Source of the DNA: Paracoccus kondratievae | Lineage (GTDB): Bacteria; Pseudomonadota; Alphaproteobacteria; Rhodobacterales; Rhodobacteraceae | Direction: 5' to 3' | NCBI RefSeq assembly: GCF_009301415.1 | Contig: NZ_CP045072.1 | Coordinates: forward strand, 983,001-1,047,000 | DNA: 64,000 nt | Shown here: piece by piece, positions 44,676 to 57,617 of the stretch | Layout: each line of letters begins with the position of its first letter | How positions within the stretch are numbered: the first letter of the stretch is position 1 | The notes under the pieces: generated by a model | Database searches by the model: none | What the model was told of the DNA's origin: nothing | Seen by the model: the letters and a program-made list of their open reading frames with translations, nothing else | Program-made: the position numbers and the translations under genes

Positions 44676-45392
44676 ATGCGAATCCTTCTTGTGGAGGATG
44701 ATCCCACCACCGCGCGCAGCATCGAGTTGATGTTGACAAATGCGAGTTATAATGTCTATCGCACCGACATGGGGGAGGAGGGTATCGACCTTGCCAAGCT
44801 CTATGATTACGATCTGATCCTGCTGGATCTGGACCTGCCGGACATGAACGGCATGGAGGTATTGCGGCAGATCCGCATGTCGCGTGTCGACACCCCCATC
44901 CTTATCCTTACCGGATCGGACGATACCGAAAGCAAGCTGCGGGGTTTCGGGTTCGGTGCTGACGACTATATGACCAAACCTTTCAACCGCGATGAGCTTG
45001 TGGCCCGTATTCAGGCCATTATCCGTCGCTCCAAGGGACATAGCCAATCGGTCATTTGCACTGGCGAGATGGTGGTGAACCTGGATGCGCGTTCGGTTGA
45101 GGTTGGCGGGCGTCCGGTCAATCTGACCGGCAAGGAATATCAGATCCTCGAACTGCTGAGCCTGCGCAAGGGCACGACACTCACGAAAGAGATGTTTCTC
45201 AACCATCTCTACGGCGGCATGGACGAGCCTGAGCTGAAGATCATAGATGTGTTTGTCTGCAAGTTGCGCAAAAAGCTTGCTGCAGCAATGAATGGTGAAA
45301 GCCATATCGAGACGGTCTGGGGGCGGGGGTATGTTCTGCGCGATCCGGTCATTCCGGTGCCGAATGCCGAGCGGCTGGCCCTTGAGGCCTGA
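44676..45392 (+). CDS. ctrA: Cell-cycle response regulator CtrA
   Basis: OmpR-type response regulator that controls cell-cycle, motility and gene-transfer-agent genes in alphaproteobacteria. The 238-residue protein has the receiver domain with acidic pair EDD at 7-9, phospho-acceptor Asp51 in LILLDLDLP, Thr and Lys in LILTGSD and MTKPF, and a winged-helix domain with [20 protein letters not shown] and [11 protein letters not shown]. The start [10 protein letters not shown] is universal; an in-frame start seven codons upstream is rejected. The C-terminus [10 protein letters not shown] differs from the Caulobacter degron. Confidence 0.97.
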   Translation: MRILLVEDDPTTARSIELMLTNASYNVYRTDMGEEGIDLAKLYDYDLILLDLDLPDMNGMEVLRQIRMSRVDTPILILTGSDDTESKLRGFGFGADDYMTKPFNRDELVARIQAIIRRSKGHSQSVICTGEMVVNLDARSVEVGGRPVNLTGKEYQILELLSLRKGTTLTKEMFLNHLYGGMDEPELKIIDVFVCKLRKKLAAAMNGESHIETVWGRGYVLRDPVIPVPNAERLALEA

Positions 45393-45528
45393 TTGGCCGG
45401 ATAAGGGCTGCGTCGGTCCAAGGTTGCTACGCCGGACTCCTTCCGGCGTGTGACCGCCTGTCCGGGCTTGTTCTGGACAACTCGACCTTCGCCCCGGTAT
45501 CACCTGTCTCTGGACAACGGGGCCATAG

Positions 45529-50096
<4,568 letters not shown>

Positions 50097-50108
50097 CGTT
50101 CTCCAGAT

Positions 50109-50150
50109 GTTCTTAAAAAGTTCTTTACTTTGTTCTCGCGTCATGAGAAC
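50109..50150 (+). promoter_or_regulatory. LexA (SOS) operator of the alphaproteobacterial type
   Basis: GTTC at 50109-50112 and GTTC at 50120-50123 are separated by exactly seven bases, matching the GTTC-N7-GTTC LexA box established in Rhodobacter and other alphaproteobacteria. A third GTTC (50132-50135) and its inverse GAAC (50147-50150) follow. It lies between recG and the 31-codon microgene, 56 bases before its ATG. This is a sequence match; binding is not shown. Confidence 0.7.
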
Positions 50151-50178
50151 AAACGGTAAACGAACTGTGGAGAGCCCC

Positions 50179-50274
50179 ATGACCCGCGAATCCCTCTCTG
50201 ACTTGCTCGGCACGGTCGCCATCTCGGTGACGGCAATCATTCTGTTCTCGCTGCCTTCGATTCTGGCAGCCTGA
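50179..50274 (+). CDS. SOS-associated membrane microprotein (31 aa, SidA-like size and topology)
   Basis: Starts MTRESLSDLLGTVAISVTAI and ends ILFSLPSILAA, giving a short hydrophilic N-terminus and one membrane helix at about 10-27. A GGAGAG ribosome site precedes the ATG and a strong terminator follows 84 bases after the stop, defining an autonomous small transcript behind the LexA-type box. Caulobacter SidA, a 29-residue SOS-induced membrane division inhibitor, has the same size and topology; sequence similarity to SidA could not be checked. Not visible to routine gene calling. Confidence 0.7.
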   Translation: MTRESLSDLLGTVAISVTAIILFSLPSILAA

Positions 50275-50357
50275 TTTCTGACTTTCACTGCCCCGCGCAA
50301 TCGGCGGCCCTTCGCCTGGGGCTGCAACCTTCCCCTCGGTCGATCATGCGCGCAACT

Positions 50358-50388
50358 GCCGGTCCCTTGCGGACCGGCTTTTCTTTTT
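50358..50388 (+). terminator. Rho-independent terminator of the microgene
   Basis: GCCGGTCC (50358-50365) and GGACCGGC (50371-50378) form a perfect eight-pair stem with a five-base loop and are followed by TTTTCTTTTT. Confidence 0.92.
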
Positions 50389-50401
50389 GCGGGACGGGTT
50401 C

Positions 50402-50839
50402 TCAGGCAGGCGATGCGTCGATCGCACCCAAAAGAGCCTCCCACGCCAGCAGAATAGAGGCGTGGCGGTTAGGGAATTCCCGCGCGGGCAGCAGCGTCTC
50501 AAGCTCATCAAAAGGTGCAGCGGGGGCAGGGCCATCAGTTTTCAACATTGCCTGCAGCTCGTCGCGGGCCCGGGCGATCTCATCCCGCGAACGGCCAAGC
50601 GCGGTGCGCCCCAGCACCCCGGCCGATGCCTGACCCAGCGCACAGGCCCGCACCTCTTGGGAAAAATCAACGATGCGGCCGTCTTGCATTACCACATGGG
50701 CGGTGACCGACGAGCCGCATTGAGGCGACCGACGATGCGCGCTGCCCGTCGGGTTGTCGAGCTTGCCCAGATGCGGGATGTCCGAGGCGAGCGCCAGGAT
50801 GCGCCGCGAGTAAAGCTGCATCAGGTCACTGTCGGACAT
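50402..50839 (-). CDS. NifU/IscU-like Fe-S scaffold family protein
   Basis: The 145-residue protein starts MSDSDLMQLYSRRILALASD and has the NifU-N pattern with Cys41 in SPQCGSSVTAH and Cys66 in VRACALGQASAGVLG. Canonical IscU carries three cysteines; only two of the three usual positions are visible here. The C-terminus DELETLLPAREFPNRHASIL differs from IscU as well. It may be a variant scaffold, or a carrier with another function. It is divergent from hisI and on the same strand as no close partner. Confidence 0.8.
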   Translation of the reverse strand: MSDSDLMQLYSRRILALASDIPHLGKLDNPTGSAHRRSPQCGSSVTAHVVMQDGRIVDFSQEVRACALGQASAGVLGRTALGRSRDEIARARDELQAMLKTDGPAPAAPFDELETLLPAREFPNRHASILLAWEALLGAIDASPA

Positions 50840-50899
50840 GGTCTTTTCCCTTTCGATTACTGGGTCTAGATAGGTGCGGTGCAGCCGAAAGGAAAGCTG

Positions 50900-51265
50900 A
50901 TGTTCGACCCCGCCAGCCTGAAATATGACGCCGATAATCTGATTCCGGCCATCGCGCAGGATCATCACACGGGCGAGGTGCTGATGATGGCCTGGATGAA
51001 TGCCGAAGCGGTCGCGCAGACACTTGCCACGGGCAAGGTCACTTATTGGTCGCGTTCCCGTCAGGCGTTCTGGATTAAGGGCGAAAGCTCCGGCCACGTC
51101 CAAAAGCTGGTCGAGCTGCGGGTTGATTGTGATCGGGATTGCCTGTTGGTGCTTGTCGATCAGACCGGCCCTGCCTGCCACACGAACCGGCAAAGCTGCT
51201 TTTACACCGCGATCCGGGGCGGGGATGAGGTGATCATTATGGAACCTCAGAATCCCAGCAGTTGA
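50900..51265 (+). CDS. hisI: Phosphoribosyl-AMP cyclohydrolase
   Basis: Opens the purine ring of PR-AMP in histidine biosynthesis, using zinc. The 121-residue protein has the metal-binding cysteines in VDCDRDCLLVLV and the later Cys in PACHTNRQSCFY, and the motif TYWSRSRQAFWIKGESSG. No HisE domain is fused. The start at 50900 has GGAAAG upstream; a GTG start 21 bases earlier is possible. Its 3' end overlaps the convergent gluQ gene by 19 bases. Confidence 0.95.
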   Translation: MFDPASLKYDADNLIPAIAQDHHTGEVLMMAWMNAEAVAQTLATGKVTYWSRSRQAFWIKGESSGHVQKLVELRVDCDRDCLLVLVDQTGPACHTNRQSCFYTAIRGGDEVIIMEPQNPSS

Positions 51266-52110
51266 CGGATCTCGGCAGCAGAAACGCCGTCGTCGCGATA
51301 AAGCTTTAGTGCACGGCCATCGTCGCGCTTGGCCAGGCGCTTGCCGTGTTCATCCCGGATCAGCCGGTGGTGGTGATAACGCGGCGTCGGAAGCTCAAGC
51401 AATTTCTGAAATAATACATGTATCCATGTTGAATCTAGTAAATCTTTTCCGCGTGTCACCAGCGTAATTCCTTGTGCGGCGTCATCGACCACAACGGCAA
51501 GGTGATAGCTTGTCCCCATGCCACGTCGTGCAAGAACCACATCCCCGACGCCGGAGATAAAGTCCTGCGCTGCCAGCCGATGTGGCAGGCCGGGGGCGAT
51601 ATTTTCATCCAGAAATGCGATTTCTTCGAGGTCGAGATAGTCAAAAGCGCGGGCGGCGTTCAGGCGGATTGCGTCGTCCGGTCCCATTTCAGCCATGTTT
51701 CGATGGCGGCAGGTGCCGGGATAGACCGGGCCGTCTGGGCCGATCACCGGTTCGGCGCCTTCTTGCGGTGCGGAAAGCGCGGCGCGAATATCGGCACGCC
51801 GGCAACGGCAAGGATAGATAAGCCCCAGCGCAGCCAGTCGGTCCAGCGCTGCCTGATAGGCGGACAGCCGTTCGGATTGGCGCATTACGGGCTGGGGCCA
51901 GTCAAGGCCTAGCCAGTGTAGATCTTCGACGATCAAAGCCTCGTATTCCGGGCGACAGCGCGATTGGTCGATGTCCTCGATACGCAGCAGAAACTCGCCC
52001 GGGTCGGCCAGTTTCGCAGCTGTCAGCGCCGCGAAGGCATGGCCCAGATGCAGCGGGCCCGTCGGAGAGGGGGCAAAGCGCGTGCGTTTCAAACCTGTCC
52101 TGTAAGCCAT
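51247..52110 (-). CDS. gluQ: Glutamyl-Q tRNA(Asp) synthetase
   Basis: Charges glutamate onto queuosine at position 34 of tRNA-Asp, so the organism probably makes queuosine. The 287-residue protein is a shortened class I GluRS: HIGH-type motif [11 protein letters not shown] near 19-29, KMSKS-type GKRLAKR near 254-260, and a zinc-binding set with CRCRR and TCRHR. It lacks the anticodon domain of GltX. It overlaps trmFO by 22 bases and hisI by 19, a tight gene packing. Confidence 0.95.
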   Translation of the reverse strand: MAYRTGLKRTRFAPSPTGPLHLGHAFAALTAAKLADPGEFLLRIEDIDQSRCRPEYEALIVEDLHWLGLDWPQPVMRQSERLSAYQAALDRLAALGLIYPCRCRRADIRAALSAPQEGAEPVIGPDGPVYPGTCRHRNMAEMGPDDAIRLNAARAFDYLDLEEIAFLDENIAPGLPHRLAAQDFISGVGDVVLARRGMGTSYHLAVVVDDAAQGITLVTRGKDLLDSTWIHVLFQKLLELPTPRYHHHRLIRDEHGKRLAKRDDGRALKLYRDDGVSAAEIRQLLGF

Positions 52111-53447
52111 TGGTTGAAATCGGCTTTTGCTCGGTCTGTATAGGCCGGATAGCGATCCTTGCGCCCTTTGCGGCCACCGCGCATCTCTTCAAGCGGAGGG
52201 TATAGGCCAAAGTTCACGTTCATCGGCTGGAAGGTCTTGGCGTCCGCTCCGCCTGTGATGTGGTTAACCAGCGCCCCCATCGAGGTCGTGGCGGGGGGTG
52301 GAGGCAGGTCGCGACCCAGTGCCTCGGCAGCCGCCATGCGACCAGCAAGCAGGCCCATGGCGGCGCTTTCAACATAGCCTTCGACCCCGGTGACCTGACC
52401 GGCAAAGCGAAGGTTCGGATGCGAACGCAGCCGCAGCCGGTCGTCGATCAGACGAGGCGAGTTCAGGAAAGTGTTGCGATGGATGCCGCCAAGTCGGGCA
52501 AAGCTGGCGTTGTGCAATCCGGGAATGCGCCTGAAAACATCGACTTGCGCACCATACTTCATTTTCGTCTGAAAGCCGACGATATTATAAAGCGTTCCCA
52601 ATGCATTGTCGCGGCGCAGCTGTACGACGGCATAGGGCTTTTCTTCAGGCCGGTGTGCATTGGTCAGCCCGACCGGCTTCATCGGGCCATGACGCAACGT
52701 GTCCCGGCCACGCTCGGCCATGACCTCAATGGGCAGACAGCCGTCGAAATAAGGCGTGGGGTCGGGCGAAGAGCCGGCCTCACCCTCATGAAACTCTGTC
52801 TTTTCGGCGGCGAGCAGGGCGTCGATGAAGCCGTCGTAATCCTCGCGCGTCATCGGGCAGTTGATATAGGCGGTACGCTCTTCCTCGGTGTCGCCCTTGT
52901 CGTAGCGGCTTTGGCGCCAGCAGATCGACATGTCGATGCTGTCGGCATGGACGATCGGAGCAATGGCGTCGAAAAAGGCGAGCGAACCCTCGCCGGTCAG
53001 CGCCCGGATCGACTGGCCAAGCGCGGCCGAGGTCAGCGGGCCGGTCGCGATGATCCAGCGACCCTCGGTCGGCAATTCGCGGATCTCACCGGGCTGGAAG
53101 GTAACCAGAGGCTCGTTGCGCAGAGCCTGCGTCACAGCCTGTGAGAATGCGTCGCGGTCGACGGCCAGTGCGCCGCCAGCAGGCAGGCGGTGACGGGCGG
53201 CCATTTGCATGATCAGCCCGTCTGCCGCGCGCATTTCCCAATGCAACTGGCCCACGGCATTCATGCGATCATCGTCCGAGCGGAAGCTGTTCGAGCACAC
53301 CATTTCAGCGCAATCGCCGGTACGATGCGCGAATGTTGCAACCTCGGGCCGCATCTCGTGCAGCACCACCGGAACACCTGCGCGGGCGATTTGCCAGGCG
53401 GCCTCGGACCCGGCAAGGCCCGCGCCAATGATGTGGATCGGTTCCAT
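52089..53447 (-). CDS. trmFO: tRNA uracil-54 C5-methyltransferase TrmFO
   Basis: Methylates U54 of tRNA using methylene-tetrahydrofolate and FAD, the folate-dependent route found in alphaproteobacteria and Gram-positives. The 452-residue protein has the FAD-binding Rossmann sequence [20 protein letters not shown] at about 5-24 and the family motif CSNSFRSDD with later [20 protein letters not shown]. It is the upstream gene of trmFO-gluQ; both modify or charge tRNAs. Normal length. Confidence 0.95.
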   Translation of the reverse strand: MEPIHIIGAGLAGSEAAWQIARAGVPVVLHEMRPEVATFAHRTGDCAEMVCSNSFRSDDDRMNAVGQLHWEMRAADGLIMQMAARHRLPAGGALAVDRDAFSQAVTQALRNEPLVTFQPGEIRELPTEGRWIIATGPLTSAALGQSIRALTGEGSLAFFDAIAPIVHADSIDMSICWRQSRYDKGDTEEERTAYINCPMTREDYDGFIDALLAAEKTEFHEGEAGSSPDPTPYFDGCLPIEVMAERGRDTLRHGPMKPVGLTNAHRPEEKPYAVVQLRRDNALGTLYNIVGFQTKMKYGAQVDVFRRIPGLHNASFARLGGIHRNTFLNSPRLIDDRLRLRSHPNLRFAGQVTGVEGYVESAAMGLLAGRMAAAEALGRDLPPPPATTSMGALVNHITGGADAKTFQPMNVNFGLYPPLEEMRGGRKGRKDRYPAYTDRAKADFNQWLTGQV

Positions 53448-53562
53448 GCTTGTCCCCTTTGCCTCAGGCGCGTTGTCCTAACAATGGCGCGCCAAAACGG
53501 CAAGAGAAAGGGCGGCACCCGCAGGGGGAGCCGCCCGATCAGTTTCGATGCCTTGCCGGCGA

Positions 53563-54186
53563 TCAGGCCTCGGTAGCCTCTTCCTCGGCAGCTTCTTCGT
53601 TGTCGCTGGAGCGCAGGCCCGAAGGAGCCGCGATATTGGCGATGACAAAGTTGCGGTCGATGGTCGGCTTCACACCGCGCGGCAGTTGCACGTCGTTGAT
53701 GTGGATCGATTCACCGATTTCGCGGCCGGTCAGGTCAACCGTGATCTGCTCGGGGATATCCGAGGCGGTCACCATCAGTTCGACCTCGGGGCGCACCACG
53801 ACCAGCGTGCCGCCACGCTTCAGGCCAGGGGCCTGCTCGTGGTTTTCAAAATGTACGTTGATGAACAGGTTCACCCGGGTGTTGCGGTGCACGCGCATGA
53901 AGTCGATATGCGTCGGCAGGTCCTTGACCACATCGCGCTGAACGCCGCGGCAGACGACGCGGACGTCTTCCTGGCCTTCGACTTTCAGGTTCCACAGCGT
54001 GGACATGAAGCGACCGGCGCGCAGCTTGGTCAGCAGGTAGTTGAATTCAAGGGCGATCGGCTGCGGCTCTTTGCCGTCGCCATAAACGATGCCGGGCACC
54101 TTGCCTTCGCGGCGAGCTTGACGGGCGGCCCCCTTGCCTGTCCCCGTGCGTGCCTCGGCCACCAGATTCGGGATCTCTTTGGCCAT
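53563..54186 (-). CDS. rplY: 50S ribosomal protein L25 (CTC form)
   Basis: 5S rRNA-binding protein. The 207 residues include the N-terminal L25 core ([20 protein letters not shown] and [19 protein letters not shown]) and a C-terminal CTC domain (about 105-190), with an acidic tail ([15 protein letters not shown]). The start at 54186 is fixed by the MAKE opening; an extended frame to 54234 is rejected. Often paired with pth; here its neighbours are trmFO and an acyltransferase gene. Confidence 0.96.
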   Translation of the reverse strand: MAKEIPNLVAEARTGTGKGAARQARREGKVPGIVYGDGKEPQPIALEFNYLLTKLRAGRFMSTLWNLKVEGQEDVRVVCRGVQRDVVKDLPTHIDFMRVHRNTRVNLFINVHFENHEQAPGLKRGGTLVVVRPEVELMVTASDIPEQITVDLTGREIGESIHINDVQLPRGVKPTIDRNFVIANIAAPSGLRSSDNEEAAEEEATEA

Positions 54187-54331
54187 GGTTGGTATCCTTG
54201 TGCTACAAATGGCGGCCATCCTCCAAGGGTGCATGGCCGAGGACGGGCCTATAGCGCGGTGTCAGCGGGAAGTGAAGTGAAAAATCGTTCGCATGTTAGG
54301 TGAAAAATGCTTGTCAGATAGGCTCTGATGG

Positions 54332-55372
54332 TTGCAGAGCATTTCTCGATACAGGTCGGGGCCTTTCGAGTTGCATCGTATCTATTCGCTTGACTACCTC
54401 AAGCTTGCGCTGGCGGTGCTGGTCGCCTTTGCGCATACCTATTGGTTACAGACCAATATGACGCCAGGGCTGTTCATGATCGGCAACGGTCTGATGCGCG
54501 TCATGGTTCCGACCTTTTGCATCATCGCCGGCTATTTTCTTTACTCGGCAGTGGAAAGGGGCAAGGGCCGCAAGTGGCTGTACCGTGTGGGAATGCTTTA
54601 TCTGTTCTGGATGGCGGTATATCTGCCTTTCTGGCTGAACGAGGTGCACGGGCCTGTCTCGCTGATCAAGACCCTGGCCTGGGGTTATTTCCACCTATGG
54701 TTCATGGCCGGCATTCTGGTTGCCGGGATGGTGGTCCTGCTGGTTTGCAGCTTTGCGCGACGGATTGCGCCCGCGCGGGAATACCGGCTGCTTATGGCGG
54801 CGGCGGCGATTTGCGCTGTGATCGGGGTCACACTGCAATATATCGCCTTGTCGGGCATCGCCCAGATCGGGGTCAAGAAGTTCTCGAACGGTCTTTTCAT
54901 GTGCTTTCCCTTTGTCGCGATAGGCTGTCTTTGCGGCCGCAGGGTTGCGCGGCTGGGGATGCAGGGACTGCCGCCGCGTTGGCTGGTACTGGCGCTGACC
55001 GGTGTCGGGGCGGCGCTTTTGATGGCAGAGGCGTGGTTTGTGCAGGCATGGCGCAGCGATCAGGTGATGCTGGATATTCCGGTCACCTCATATATCGCGG
55101 CGCCAGCACTGTTTCTGGCAGTGCTGGGAACGGCGATGCCGCGCCCTCCGATCCGGCTCGATCCGATTTCGGCGATGATCTATTTCATGCATGTGCTGGC
55201 GTTGCATCTTGCCCATGCGCTGGGGGTGCAGGGGCTGGCCGGGCTGATGGCCTTTGCCGTTGGCCTGCCGGCTCTGGCAGCACTGGTGCTGAGGCGTTTG
55301 CCGATCCGCGGTTTTGAAAAGGGCGGGCGGCCTGAACAGGGGGAACATGTCCACGCCAACCCGGCACCTTGA
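54332..55372 (+). CDS. Acyltransferase family 3 membrane protein
   Basis: A roughly 346-residue protein with about ten hydrophobic helices. It has the OafA/acyltransferase-3 opening LHRIYSLDYLKLALAVLVAF with the conserved Asp and the following FAHTYW His motif, and APALFLAVLGTAM and YFMHVLALHLAHAL later. Such enzymes O-acetylate surface sugars. The start is uncertain: no ATG in this frame gives the full N-terminus. TTG 54332 and TTG 54371 are candidates, and an ATG four bases before 54332 is in another frame. Confidence 0.8.
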   Translation: MQSISRYRSGPFELHRIYSLDYLKLALAVLVAFAHTYWLQTNMTPGLFMIGNGLMRVMVPTFCIIAGYFLYSAVERGKGRKWLYRVGMLYLFWMAVYLPFWLNEVHGPVSLIKTLAWGYFHLWFMAGILVAGMVVLLVCSFARRIAPAREYRLLMAAAAICAVIGVTLQYIALSGIAQIGVKKFSNGLFMCFPFVAIGCLCGRRVARLGMQGLPPRWLVLALTGVGAALLMAEAWFVQAWRSDQVMLDIPVTSYIAAPALFLAVLGTAMPRPPIRLDPISAMIYFMHVLALHLAHALGVQGLAGLMAFAVGLPALAALVLRRLPIRGFEKGGRPEQGEHVHANPAP

Positions 55373-55381
55373 ACCGGCGTG

Positions 55382-56545
55382 CTAGCCCCAGGGCTGCAGG
55401 AACTCTTGCGGGATCAGCAGATTGTGGCGGCCAAGGTTTTTGACGTCACGCTCGCCGCAAAGGGCCATGGTTACGTCCAGTTCCTTGCGGATGACCTCAA
55501 GCGCGGCGGTGACGCCTGCCTCGCCCATGGCGCCCAGCCCATAGATAAAGGCGCGCCCGATATAGGTGGCATGGGCCCCCAATGCCAGCGCCTTGAGCAC
55601 GTCCTGCCCCGAGCGGATGCCGCTGTCGAGATGGATCTCGATCTGGTCACCGACCGCCTTGACGATCTCGGGCAGCATCCGGATGGAACTGACCGCACCG
55701 TCAAGTTGCCGCCCGCCGTGGTTGCTGATGATGATTGCATCGGCCCCGAAACCGGCGGCCATACGGGCGTCCTCGGGGTCATTGATCCCCTTAAGGATCA
55801 GCTTGCCGCCCCAGAGGTCGCGGATGCGCGCGATCTTGTCCCAATCAAGCTGTGGGTCGAACTGTTCGGCCGTCCAGGCAACGAGAGAGGACGGATCGCC
55901 CACGCCCTTGGCATGGCCAACGATATTGCCAAAGAAACGCCGCTTGGTGCGCAGCATCTCAAGCCCCCAGCGCCATTTCGTCGCGAGATCCAGCATGACC
56001 GGCAGGGTCAGGCGCGGTGGGGCAGAAAGGCCGTTCTTAAGATCTTTGTGCCGCTGGCCGAGGATCTGAAGGTCCAGCGTCAGAACCAGCGCCGAGCAAT
56101 TGGCGCGCCTGGCCCGTTCGATAATCGCCTCAAGGAACTCCTGGTCGCGCATGACATAAAGCTGAAACCAGAAGGGGGCCCGGATCGCCTCGGCCACATC
56201 TTCGAGCGAACAGATCGACATCGTGGAAAGCGTGAAGGGCACACCAAAAGCCTTGGCTGCACGCGCCGCCTTGATCTCGCCATCGGCGCTTTGCATGCCG
56301 GTCATCCCGACCGGGGCAAGGGCCACAGGCATGGCAACCTTTTGCCCGGCCATGGTGCTTTCGGTGGTTCGTCCGGTCATGTCCACCGCGACGCGCTGGC
56401 GCAGTTTGATGCGCTGAAAATCCGCCGAGTTCTCGCGGAAGGTGCCTTCGGTATAGCTGCCGCTTTCCGCGTAATCGTAGAACATCCGCGGTACGCGGCG
56501 GCGGTAGATGGCCTTAAGATCATCTATGCAGGTGATGACCGGCAT
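55382..56545 (-). CDS. FMN-dependent alpha-hydroxy acid dehydrogenase (LldD type)
   Basis: Oxidises L-2-hydroxy acids such as L-lactate to keto acids and passes electrons to the quinone pool. The 387-residue protein starts MPVITCIDDLKAIYRRRVPR and has the FMN-binding ALAPVGMTGM, FWFQLYVMRDQEFLE, and the catalytic His in ISNHGGRQLDGAVSS near 270-285. Similar to LldD, but substrate is not fixed by sequence. The start at 56545 is favoured over a non-homologous upstream extension. It lies downstream of a lipoprotein gene. Confidence 0.9.
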   Translation of the reverse strand: MPVITCIDDLKAIYRRRVPRMFYDYAESGSYTEGTFRENSADFQRIKLRQRVAVDMTGRTTESTMAGQKVAMPVALAPVGMTGMQSADGEIKAARAAKAFGVPFTLSTMSICSLEDVAEAIRAPFWFQLYVMRDQEFLEAIIERARRANCSALVLTLDLQILGQRHKDLKNGLSAPPRLTLPVMLDLATKWRWGLEMLRTKRRFFGNIVGHAKGVGDPSSLVAWTAEQFDPQLDWDKIARIRDLWGGKLILKGINDPEDARMAAGFGADAIIISNHGGRQLDGAVSSIRMLPEIVKAVGDQIEIHLDSGIRSGQDVLKALALGAHATYIGRAFIYGLGAMGEAGVTAALEVIRKELDVTMALCGERDVKNLGRHNLLIPQEFLQPWG

Positions 56546-56555
56546 CGGGCTCTCC

Positions 56556-56891
56556 TTAGTTCGGCGGGCAATTGGGGCTGCCCTCGGGGCAGTCGGCGGA
56601 AAGCGATTGCTGCGACAAAGCGCGGGCGCGTGCACGCAGCGCGTCGGCCCGGCGCTGCAGATCGGCGTCATTGGCAACGGGTGTGACCCCGGCACGACCG
56701 GCAAGGGCCTGACTGCGCGCGTTCAGCGCGTCGCTGACCGATGTGGGGTCGCGGGCAGCATCGGCGGCGTGGCCGGGCAGGGCGGGTGGGGCAAGCACCT
56801 GATCCGTGGGCATCAGCTTGGGATAGTCGTCCCCGCCATCGCCGCATCCTGCCAGCATCGCCAATGCAAGCGCGCCCCAGATCCGCACCAT
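56556..56891 (-). CDS. Hypothetical lipoprotein (111 aa)
   Basis: The N-terminus MVRIWGALALAMLAGC has a lipobox LAGC (Cys16). The mature protein is hydrophilic, with Ala/Arg-rich helix-like repeats (RRADALRARARALSQQS) and a Cys-containing end (DCPEGSPNCPPN). A GGGGG sequence six bases upstream supports the start at 56891; an in-frame ATG exists at 56912. It is divergent from the TetR gene and ends ten bases before the LldD gene, so may be cotranscribed. Confidence 0.7.
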   Translation of the reverse strand: MVRIWGALALAMLAGCGDGGDDYPKLMPTDQVLAPPALPGHAADAARDPTSVSDALNARSQALAGRAGVTPVANDADLQRRADALRARARALSQQSLSADCPEGSPNCPPN

Positions 56892-56992
56892 CCCATACCC
56901 CCGCCGATTCATGGGCGGGACCATAGGCCCGCAGGGGCGGCAGGGGCAAGATGCGCTCTTTCCTTGGCGGCCCGCGCCGCCTAGAAGGCGGC

Positions 56993-57601
56993 ATGGCAAG
57001 AACGCAGGGCTCGAAGGCAGAGATTACCGGACCCTTGATCCGCGATACGGCGCGCAGGCTGTTTGCGCGCCATGGCTATGCTGCGGTTTCGATGCGCCAG
57101 ATCGCGGCCGGGGTCGGGGTGCAGGTTGGTGCGCTTTACGCCTATACGGCGGACAAACAGGCGCTGCTGGCTGATCTGCTGCGCGTCCATATGGAAGAGC
57201 TGCTGGCCGCCTGGCAGGACGATCCCGCGCGGCCGGCGCTTGAGCGGCTCGAGTCCTTTCTGCGTTTTCATATCCAGACCAGTCTTGAGCGGCCCGAGGC
57301 TGTGTTCCTGTCCTATATGGAGCTGCGCAACCTGACGCCCGGGAACCGGGCCGAGATTGCCGCCTTGCGCCGTCGCTATGAGGATGCGCTTGAGGCGATC
57401 CTGATCGCCGGAGAGGCCGAAGGCGTGATGACGGTGCCCGATACGCGGCTGGCAACCATGGCTCTGATCGCCATGCTGACCGGCGTGACCAACTGGTATC
57501 GTGAGGGTGGGCGCCTGGATCAGGAACGGGTCGTTGAGGTCTATTGGGACCTCGTGCGCGGGGCCGTGGGTGCGAATCCCCTTTTCAATTGGCAGTCCTG
57601 A
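56993..57601 (+). CDS. TetR/AcrR family transcription regulator
   Basis: The 202-residue protein has a typical N-terminal helix-turn-helix at about 12-55 (TARRLFARHGYAAVSMRQIA, then AGVGVQVGALYAYTADKQAL) and an all-helical ligand domain with RFHIQTSLERPEAVFLSYME. GAAGG precedes the ATG by six bases. It is divergent from the lipoprotein-LldD genes, a usual geometry for a TetR repressor of its neighbours, but no operator has been identified. The next gene, dnaG, starts 17 bases after its stop. Confidence 0.92.
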   Translation: MARTQGSKAEITGPLIRDTARRLFARHGYAAVSMRQIAAGVGVQVGALYAYTADKQALLADLLRVHMEELLAAWQDDPARPALERLESFLRFHIQTSLERPEAVFLSYMELRNLTPGNRAEIAALRRRYEDALEAILIAGEAEGVMTVPDTRLATMALIAMLTGVTNWYREGGRLDQERVVEVYWDLVRGAVGANPLFNWQS

Positions 57602-57617
57602 TCCGATATAGAAGGGC

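Noticed and set aside
45429..45452. Hairpin ACGCCGGA/TCCGGCGT after ctrA as terminator
   Set aside because: Good stem but no T-run follows, so not listed as a terminator.
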